A DNA stretch of 9,640 bases from Candidatus Nealsonbacteria bacterium CG01_land_8_20_14_3_00_12 (GTDB lineage Bacteria > Patescibacteriota > Minisyncoccia > Minisyncoccales > PETJ01), in contig PETJ01000031.1 in assembly GCA_002781125.1 (NCBI GenBank), positions 1 to 9,640 of the forward strand. Reading direction: 5' to 3'. The notes below the pieces were generated by a model that did no database searches, was not told the origin of the DNA, and saw nothing but the letters and a program-made list of their open reading frames with translations. The position numbers were made by a program, and so were the translations under genes. Position 1 is the stretch's first letter. Every line of letters starts with the position of its first letter. Shown piece after piece: positions 1-4,923 of this stretch.

Positions 1-2832
1 TGCCACTTTTTTTGACAAACCGGCGTTATGAACCACATTGACCACATCGTCCACGTCTTTATAAGCCATCGGTGCTTCTTCAGCGATTCCTCTAAGAGAC
101 CTGCATCTAACAATAATTCCTTTTGATTCTAAGTTATTTACCACTTCTTGTCCAGAGACCCTTCTCATTGCTTCATGCCGGGACATTGTTCTGCCCGCTC
201 CATGGCAAGTTGAGAAAAATGCTTCCTCTCCTTCCTTTGTTCCGACTAAAACATAAGAGGCAGTACCCATTGAGCCAGGAATTATAACAGGTTGTCCTGT
301 CTCTTTATATTTTTCCGGAATTTCTGGATGGCCAGCAGGAAAAGCCCTGGTTGCGCCTTTCCGATGAACAGCTACTTCGGTCTCTTTACCATCAATTATA
401 TATTTCTCTTTTTTAATAATATTATGGGCAACATCATAAAGCGGGGTAAGTGACGAAGCTTTTTCTCCCAAAACTGAGCTCCAGGCTTTTCTAACGAAAT
501 GAGCTATCATTTGTCGATTAGCCCAGGCATAATTAGCAGCCGATGCCATTGCTGCAAAATATCTCTGGCCCTCGGAGGAGTTAAAAGGAACACAAGCAAA
601 TTCTCTGTCGGGTACTTTTATACCGTATCTCTGCATAGCTGGAATCATAGTTCTTAAATAATCGGTGCAAACCTGATGGCCAAGCCCCCTACTGCCGCAA
701 TTTCCTACAATAAAATTATCGGCTATAAAATTATGATCTTCGTGTTCTACCTTAAAATCATATACGTATCCCTTAAAATTTTTAATTTCTTCTTTTTTTT
801 CTACTATATCCCATATTATCTGAGAAGGTGGATTTAATTTATAAGTAGCTACAAACTCTGGAAAAGGAAGGCATGCGGTCGCCCGAGATAGAAAATTCGT
901 CACAAAAAGTCTCGCTTTAGGTTTATTTGTAATAATTGCCTCTTTTTCTAATAAATTGTTTTTTAAATGGAGGTATTGCACTGCTTGAGCAGCCAGAGTA
1001 GATCTTTTTTTGTTATACTCATATCCAATTTTGGACCATAAATTAATTAAATTTTGTTCTTTTGAGGAAATTCTTAAAATTATTTTCACTGATTTTGCGC
1101 CTTTATTACTTATCCAAGAGTTTCTTACTAAAATTTTTGTTGATTTTACCTCAAATTCTTCTAATAAAGCTTCGATGTCTTTTAAAAATTTGTATCCATT
1201 AGCTTTAAGCCTTTTTACTTTGTTCAAAGAAACTGTTGGATTCTGAAATCTATAAGTTTCTCGTTTCCACTGATCTGGTTTTCTCATTTCTGCTCCAAAA
1301 TAACCAGCCAAATATAATCTTTTTATCCAAAGAGGGGCTTTAAAGAGCCATTTTGGAACTCCAAATTTTACTCTACTTTTGTGACCAAATGGAGCTCCTA
1401 GACTCCGAAAAAGTAAAGGAAGGGCTATAGAATAAGTTACTAATTGATAACTAGTTCCTTTTATAATCCTCTTTTTTCCTTTATTGTCGGTAACCTTACT
1501 TTCTGTATAGAGTTTGTATATCTTGCTGCCTTTATACCCCAATTTTTCAATATCTTGTCGAATTTCTTTCAAGTCTTCTGGGTTTCCTATAAATTTTAAC
1601 CATAATCTTTCTCGGTTTTTTTCTTTAACTTTTCCCAACCAGCCATCTCCTGTTAAAAAACCAAGTAGCTTTGTTAAAGTTGGCAAGCAAGGTGAGTTAT
1701 ATCTTAAGGGAAGAAGGCCTTTTTTCTTTAATTTCGTAATCGCTTTTTTGGTCCCACCTATTTTTTTGATGTCTTTTTCGTTTACTATAATTTCATCGTT
1801 CGGTTCTTTATAATCTACCCCCTCAAAAGGAGCAATTGCCACCTTCTCTTTTATTTTTATTTCATTAATTGTCTTCAATCCTATTGGCGTTAAAAGTGGA
1901 TGGTCTTCTGTGGCCGTTATTTCTCTTCCTGTGCTGGTGGTAACTCTAAATATTTTGTTATAAGGCTTTGCTTTTATAAATTTTATTAACTTCGTATTTT
2001 CAATTCGATGAGTTTTTGTATTAAAACAACTGGCTCTTATTTCTCTCCATTTCTTTTTTAAATCCTCTATTTTAATTCGATAGCCATTTTGGGTTAATAT
2101 TTTCGCATTACCAGGGAGGCAATGGATCATTATGATAATTTGATCTTTAAATAAGCCAAAAGCTTTAGCCACCTCCTCATTAAAAATTTCTATCACTTTT
2201 TGAACTTCCAGGAAATGATTTCCCGAGCCTAAAGTCCCAACTTGATCCCTCCCTCGATTTTTAGCATAATTGGAAACTGCTGTTGCATCTGCCCAATCTA
2301 AGCAACCATTTGCCTCACAATTTTCAATATCTTCTTTTTCACCATATCCCTTCTTAACCAAATAAGGAACCCCACCCTCTAAAATTTTATCTATTTCACT
2401 AATTGAAAGTTTAATCTGTCTTCCCCTGCCAAGGCCAGAGGGAACTTCTTTTTGAATTTCAGTAGCTAATTTATCTAAATAGGGTTTAATTTCTCTTTCC
2501 GAATATTCTGATTTCAGCAATTTCATCCCGCAATTTATGTCATATCCGCACATGCCTGGCGATATAATTCCATCAGAAATTCTAATTGCGGCTACCCCGC
2601 CAATCGGACTGGCGTAACCTTCATGCATATCTGGCATGGCTAAGGCATATTTCTGAATGCCGGGCAAAGTTGAAATATTTACCAATTGCTCAAGGGATTT
2701 GTCTTTAGAGCTTTCTTCCAACATCCTCTCTGAAACATAAGCCCGGGCTGGAACTCGCATATCTGGCCGAAAAGATTTTGGAATTTCCCAAAGCCAATCT
2801 GATATTTTTTTGAAATCCGCTTTTGAAATCAT
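1..2832 (-). CDS. rtcB: RNA-splicing ligase RtcB, intein-containing, 3' end cut by window edge
   Basis: GTP-dependent RNA ligase joining 2',3'-cyclic phosphate or 3'-phosphate ends to 5'-OH ends (tRNA splicing or RNA repair). The reading frame is open from 2832 to base 1 (944 codons). Removing the 474-codon intein leaves 470 extein residues; archaeal-type RtcB has about 480, so only a few C-terminal codons are missing. In spliced numbering the active site is complete: D98 and C101 in DINCG, H206 in GTLGSGNHF, H237 in MIHCGSRG, H329 in YDVAHN, and the guanylylated histidine H403 in CHGAGR. These match Pyrococcus horikoshii D95, C98, H203, H234, H329 and H404. The ATG at 2832 is preferred because homology to RtcB begins there. 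An in-frame ATG at 2883 would add 17 residues encoded by a palindromic repeat. Archease, its activator, is encoded just upstream. Confidence 0.95.
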   Translation of the reverse strand, partial: MISKADFKKISDWLWEIPKSFRPDMRVPARAYVSERMLEESSKDKSLEQLVNISTLPGIQKYALAMPDMHEGYASPIGGVAAIRISDGIISPGMCGYDINCGMKLLKSEYSEREIKPYLDKLATEIQKEVPSGLGRGRQIKLSISEIDKILEGGVPYLVKKGYGEKEDIENCEANGCLDWADATAVSNYAKNRGRDQVGTLGSGNHFLEVQKVIEIFNEEVAKAFGLFKDQIIIMIHCLPGNAKILTQNGYRIKIEDLKKKWREIRASCFNTKTHRIENTKLIKFIKAKPYNKIFRVTTSTGREITATEDHPLLTPIGLKTINEIKIKEKVAIAPFEGVDYKEPNDEIIVNEKDIKKIGGTKKAITKLKKKGLLPLRYNSPCLPTLTKLLGFLTGDGWLGKVKEKNRERLWLKFIGNPEDLKEIRQDIEKLGYKGSKIYKLYTESKVTDNKGKKRIIKGTSYQLVTYSIALPLLFRSLGAPFGHKSRVKFGVPKWLFKAPLWIKRLYLAGYFGAEMRKPDQWKRETYRFQNPTVSLNKVKRLKANGYKFLKDIEALLEEFEVKSTKILVRNSWISNKGAKSVKIILRISSKEQNLINLWSKIGYEYNKKRSTLAAQAVQYLHLKNNLLEKEAIITNKPKARLFVTNFLSRATACLPFPEFVATYKLNPPSQIIWDIVEKKEEIKNFKGYVYDFKVEHEDHNFIADNFIVGNCGSRGLGHQVCTDYLRTMIPAMQRYGIKVPDREFACVPFNSSEGQRYFAAMASAANYAWANRQMIAHFVRKAWSSVLGEKASSLTPLYDVAHNIIKKEKYIIDGKETEVAVHRKGATRAFPAGHPEIPEKYKETGQPVIIPGSMGTASYVLVGTKEGEEAFFSTCHGAGRTMSRHEAMRRVSGQEVVNNLESKGIIVRCRSLRGIAEEAPMAYKDVDDVVNVVHNAGLSKKVA
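700..2121 (-). mobile_element. Intein with LAGLIDADG homing endonuclease inside RtcB
   Basis: A 474-residue in-frame insertion interrupts the conserved RtcB motif MIH|CGSRGLGHQV. The N-terminal splicing block starts at Cys1 (CLPGNAKIL). Block B has the TxxH signature T71-E-D-H74. The endonuclease carries two helices of the LAGLIDADG (DOD) type: LLGFLTGDGWL with acidic D159, and LAGYFGAEM with E278 at the second catalytic position. The C-terminal blocks are VYDFKVEHEDHNF (H463) and FIVGN ending in Asn474, followed by the extein nucleophile Cys+1. The penultimate residue is Gly instead of the usual His. All expected splicing residues except that one are present, so it probably splices. Insertion just after Mn ligand H237 means the precursor should be inactive. 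The codons are as A/T-rich as those of the host gene. The boundaries follow directly from the RtcB motif and the Cys1/Asn-Cys signature. Confidence 0.95.
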
Positions 2833-2840
2833 ATACCGAG

Positions 2841-2884
2841 CTTCCGAAGGAAGCGAAGGTGAAGATGAGAACGAAGTTCTCATC
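2841..2884. repeat. Two small palindromes at the rtcB 5' end
   Basis: There are two hairpins with GAA centres. One is a perfect 9-bp inverted repeat, GATGAGAAC/GTTCTCATC (2864-2872 and 2876-2884). The other is 5 bp, CTTCC/GGAAG (2841-2845 and 2849-2853). They lie between two in-frame ATGs of rtcB (2883 and 2832), and the larger one contains the upstream ATG in its stem. If translated, the segment encodes a Ser/Pro-rich peptide with no RtcB similarity. It resembles the GC-rich palindromes inside archease, uvrB and rpsT in this window. Confidence 0.7.
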
Positions 2885-2893
2885 GCCTGTTTT

Positions 2894-2899
2894 ATTTTA
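2894..2899 (-). promoter_or_regulatory. Possible -10 box for rtcB
   Basis: On the minus strand TAAAAT lies 10 nt before the in-frame ATG at 2883, the same spacing seen before other genes in this window. No good -35 hexamer is visible, since the upstream sequence is the T-rich tail of a terminator-like hairpin. The assignment is weak because TAAAAT is common in AT-rich DNA. Confidence 0.3.
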
Positions 2900-2923
2900 A
2901 CTTAAATTTCTAAAAAATAAAAT

Positions 2924-2960
2924 AGGCCAAACTCTTTTGCTCTGGATCAAAGTTTGGCCT
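2924..2960 (-). terminator. Terminator-like hairpin between the zinc-ribbon gene and rtcB
   Basis: A perfect 10-bp inverted repeat (AGGCCAAACT at 2924-2933, AGTTTGGCCT at 2951-2960) with a 17-nt loop starts two bases past the zinc-ribbon stop codon. On the minus strand it is followed by ATTTTATTTTTT, a good U tract. The plus strand has only TTTT after it. It would separate rtcB from the upstream operon or attenuate transcription into it. Confidence 0.7.
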
Positions 2961-2962
2961 TT

Positions 2963-3187
2963 TTAGATGTATCGCCTCCAGTCAAATTCCTCCCGTTTCT
3001 TCGTCTCCTGCGCTTCTTTTTTCTTATTGAGAGGCAGCGGTTCTACTTCGGGCAATTTCCAAGATGGAGCGCCACAATGGTCGCAAATAAAATCTGGATG
3101 CCTCCTCCCTTCGAAGACCCTGTAGAATACTTTTGGTTTTACCAATTTCCCTTCATAGCACTTCGGGCATAGTGAGCCTTCCTCCAT
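2963..3187 (-). CDS. Small zinc-ribbon protein, function unknown
   Basis: This is a 74-residue protein that I do not recognise beyond its metal-binding pattern. Two CxxC knuckles, C7-P-K-C10 and C35-D-H-C38, are separated by 24 residues, the usual arrangement of a treble-clef or zinc-ribbon fold. The C-terminal third (about residues 46-74) is charged, rich in Lys, Glu and Arg, and ends in an aromatic/basic segment. A good Shine-Dalgarno sequence supports the start. The gene is co-oriented between archease (48 nt upstream) and rtcB, so a role in nucleic-acid binding or RNA metabolism is conceivable, but only by neighbourhood. A plus-strand open frame across the same bases (2954-3172) has no recognisable motif, and the paired cysteines favour the minus-strand reading. 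Confidence 0.75.
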   Translation of the reverse strand: MEEGSLCPKCYEGKLVKPKVFYRVFEGRRHPDFICDHCGAPSWKLPEVEPLPLNKKKEAQETKKREEFDWRRYI

Positions 3188-3198
3188 TATAGTAATTT

Positions 3199-3207
3199 AC
3201 CTCCTTT
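3199..3207 (-). promoter_or_regulatory. Shine-Dalgarno site of the zinc-ribbon gene
   Basis: AAAGGAGGT on the minus strand ends 11 nt before the ATG at 3187. It is the clearest ribosome binding site in the window, and it contrasts with the neighbouring genes, most of which have none. Confidence 0.7.
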
Positions 3208-3235
3208 CCGAAATTATTAAGGTGCAGAATTAAAT

Positions 3236-3658
3236 TTAAATATCGAATAATGTTGTGGCTTGCCAAGTTTTATCTTTTTTTTGCCGCACTTCTAAATTAT
3301 GATAGGTTACTCCTTTAATTTGAATTCCAATTCTTTTTAATTTTTTTCCTAATAAATTTCCTTCAATGTTTTTATTACTAAAATTTTTAAATTGAATATC
3401 GTGATAAACTTCTCGATTTACTTCGCTTAAATATAAAACTTCACTTAAAAAATCAACTAAAAGTGATGGCAAATCCAGAGAGGAAACCTTAATTTCTTTT
3501 TTTATTTCTTTGCCCGCCGTAGCTTCAGCGAAGGCGGGTTCATATTCAGCGCTTTCAAACATTCCAATCATTGCATTTTCAAAAAGCTCTTTTAAATCTT
3601 TCCCGAAAACCCTAATCTTCAAATCCGCCTTGTGTTCTAAAATTTCATATTTTTTCAT
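3236..3658 (-). CDS. Archease, RtcB-activating protein
   Basis: Archease promotes RtcB guanylylation and multiple turnover, and converts RtcB to a broader-range ligase. The 140-residue length is typical. The N-terminus has HKADLKIRVFGKDLKELFENA, corresponding to the family's HTAD-x-G-I-x-V-x-G motif with the conserved metal-binding Asp. The C-terminus has TYHNLEV and ends in LFDI, the conserved TYH-G-LEV and FDI signatures. The start codon overlaps the stop of the upstream Mur ligase (ATGA), so translation is probably coupled; there is no Shine-Dalgarno sequence. Residues 41-50 (PAFAEATAGK) are unusual: they are encoded by a GC-rich palindrome and look inserted in the loop after the first helix. 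Presence of rtcB just downstream on the same strand strengthens the assignment. Confidence 0.93.
   Translation of the reverse strand: MKKYEILEHKADLKIRVFGKDLKELFENAMIGMFESAEYEPAFAEATAGKEIKKEIKVSSLDLPSLLVDFLSEVLYLSEVNREVYHDIQFKNFSNKNIEGNLLGKKLKRIGIQIKGVTYHNLEVRQKKDKTWQATTLFDI
3513..3538. repeat. Palindromic repeat inserted in the archease gene
   Basis: CCCGCC (3513-3518) and GGCGGG (3533-3538) form a 6-bp all-GC outer stem, with GCT/AGC pairing in the centre. It is strikingly GC-rich against its surroundings and encodes residues 41-49 of archease, with the frame kept. Its core (GCCTTCGCTGAAGC on the minus strand) resembles the palindrome in rpsT. Confidence 0.8.
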
Positions 3659-4887
3659 AGAAATAATTTTTTAAATTCTTCTTTAACTACTTCCCTGTCG
3701 TCCCAGGGGATTTTTTTGCCACCAGCTACACATATCCAGGGCTCACAACCCTTGCCGGTAATTATCACCACATCTCCTGGCTTTGCTAACGCAAGCGATT
3801 TCCTAATTGCCTCACGTCTATCTAAAATCTCATAAAAATTGGAGGTTGGAAATTGGGATTTGGAAATTCCAGATTTTATCATCGATAAAATCTGGTATGG
3901 GTTTTCGTCATAAGGGTCTTCATTTGTCACGATAACCTCATCACAATATTTTGCTGCAATTTCGCCCAAAACTGGCCTTTTCCATTTATCCCTGCCGCCG
4001 CCACAAGCTCCTAAAACACAAATTAGTTTAGGTTTTAGGTTATAGGTTTTAGGTTTTAGGTTATTTAAAGTCTGGTAAACTTTTTCAAGCGCATTTGGGG
4101 TAAAAGCATAATCAACGAAGACTTTAAAAGGTTGGGAAATTACCTCTTCCATTCTGCCGGGAATACTGCCAACCATCTCTAATACTTTTTTGCAAATCTC
4201 TAAATTAACTCCCTGGGACACTCCAGCGCAAGCTGCCGCTAAGGCATTGTAAACATTGAAGTCGCCTATCAGTTGGAGCTTGAATTGAAAATTTTTAGCA
4301 TTAATATCTCCTTTATTCAACCCGTAAGTATATTTTTTCTTTGCCGGAAATTGCAAAAGATAATTTGCGTTTTCGTCATCGATATTGATGATGTGAATGT
4401 TCTTTGTTGCTTGAAATAATTTTCCTTTGGCTTTTTTGTAATTTTCGAAACCGCCATGAGCCTCGATGTGTTCTGGGGTTAAATTAGTAAAGACAGCCGT
4501 ATCAAAATTGATGAACCTATGGCGATGTTGCTTAATCCCTTCAGAAGTCACCTCTAAAACTGCAAATTTACAACCGGAAGCCACTGCCTGTCTTAAAAAT
4601 TTCTGAATTTGAAAACGACCCGGCATTGTCATCTTTAAAGTATTGGGCCATTCTCTCTCGCCAATTTTAAATTTTATTGAAGATAAAGAAGCAACTTTAT
4701 ATCCTGCTTCCTCCAAAATTTTAGTTGTTAAATTGACTACCGTTGTCTTGCCATTGGTGCCGGTAACTCCAATTATTTTTATTTTTCGCGAAGGAAAACA
4801 GTAGAAAATTACTCCCAAAAGAGCTAAAATGTAATGGTACCAGTTTAGTAAAAAGGGAGGAATAAACTTTTTCAATAATTCCTTCAT
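3655..4887 (-). CDS. MurE-like Mur ligase with a membrane segment in place of the N-terminal domain
   Basis: ATP-dependent ligase of the Mur family, adding an amino acid to a peptidoglycan-type precursor. Order of features: a hydrophobic segment at about 14-32; P-loop GVTGTNGKTT (40-49); EVTSEG (112-117), cf. EVSSH; Y150-KKAK-GKLF with K154 as the likely carbamylated lysine; IPGRMEEV (242-249); VDYAFTP (258-264); GACGGGRDKWKRP (293-305); GKGCEPW (378-384); and WDDREVV. At 410 residues it is shorter than MurE (about 490) because the UDP-binding N-terminal domain is absent. Several usual residues differ: YAHTP reads YAFTP, GKGHE reads GKGCE, and the DNPR specificity motif reads EDPY (323-326), so the amino acid added cannot be predicted. 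Two heptamer repeat arrays lie inside (residues about 276-288 and 341-349). The gene leads the archease operon, diverges from uvrB, and has no Shine-Dalgarno site. Confidence 0.85.
   Translation of the reverse strand: MKELLKKFIPPFLLNWYHYILALLGVIFYCFPSRKIKIIGVTGTNGKTTVVNLTTKILEEAGYKVASLSSIKFKIGEREWPNTLKMTMPGRFQIQKFLRQAVASGCKFAVLEVTSEGIKQHRHRFINFDTAVFTNLTPEHIEAHGGFENYKKAKGKLFQATKNIHIINIDDENANYLLQFPAKKKYTYGLNKGDINAKNFQFKLQLIGDFNVYNALAAACAGVSQGVNLEICKKVLEMVGSIPGRMEEVISQPFKVFVDYAFTPNALEKVYQTLNNLKPKTYNLKPKLICVLGACGGGRDKWKRPVLGEIAAKYCDEVIVTNEDPYDENPYQILSMIKSGISKSQFPTSNFYEILDRREAIRKSLALAKPGDVVIITGKGCEPWICVAGGKKIPWDDREVVKEEFKKLFL
3841..3868. repeat. Heptanucleotide tandem array in the Mur ligase gene
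   Basis: Four consecutive degenerate 7-mers on the plus strand: GGAGGTT, GGAAATT, GGGATTT, GGAAATT. They encode about residues 341-349 of the ligase (ISKSQFPTSN region), a variable loop. The array abuts a perfect palindrome at 3869-3895. Confidence 0.65.
3869..3895. repeat. Perfect 12-bp inverted repeat in the Mur ligase gene
   Basis: CCAGATTTTATC (3869-3880) and GATAAAATCTGG (3884-3895) are perfect complements around a 3-nt centre. The segment encodes YQILSMIKSGI, which fits the normal helix after the specificity motif, so it may be native coding sequence that happens to be palindromic. Confidence 0.7.
4027..4061. repeat. TTTAGGT heptamer array in the Mur ligase gene
   Basis: There are five consecutive 7-mers: four are TTTAGGT and the middle one is TATAGGT. 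Read on the coding strand (ACCTAAA) the array gives a seven-residue repeat, NLKPKTY followed by NLKPK (residues about 276-288). It lies in the linker between the VDYAFTP segment and the GACGGGRDK motif. Confidence 0.85.
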
Positions 4888-4910
4888 ATCTATCTATTTT
4901 ACCTTAAAAT
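4883..4910 (+). promoter_or_regulatory. Candidate leaderless promoter of uvrB
   Basis: TTCATA (4883-4888, 4 of 6 to TTGACA), a 16-nt spacer, then TAAAAT (4905-4910, 5 of 6 to TATAAT). The uvrB ATG begins only 6 nt after the -10 box, about where transcription would start. No Shine-Dalgarno sequence precedes uvrB, which fits leaderless translation. Confidence 0.45.
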
Positions 4911-4923
4911 GGGCCATGTTCAA
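4896..4923 (-). promoter_or_regulatory. Candidate short-leader promoter of the Mur ligase operon
   Basis: On the minus strand: TTGAAC (4918-4923, 4 of 6), a 16-nt spacer, then TAAAAT (4896-4901), ending 8 nt before the Mur ligase ATG. It interleaves with the uvrB promoter, and its -35 falls in the uvrB start codon region. Confidence 0.4.

Noticed and set aside
1010..1813. Two plus-strand open frames (1010-1246 and 1514-1813)
   Set aside because: They lie opposite the intein coding sequence, have hydrophobic low-complexity translations with no motif, and the minus-strand frame carries clear intein blocks.
700..2121. Group I or II intron in rtcB
   Set aside because: The insertion is an uninterrupted in-frame reading frame with protein-splicing blocks at both ends, so it is an intein and not an RNA intron.
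2954..3172. Plus-strand open frame of 72 codons
   Set aside because: It overlaps the zinc-ribbon gene on the other strand, which has paired CxxC motifs and a strong Shine-Dalgarno site; the plus-strand product shows nothing recognisable.
4027..4061. TTTAGGT repeats as a CRISPR array or true telomere
   Set aside because: Units are 7 nt with no spacers and lie inside an intact conserved gene, so this is a coding tandem repeat.
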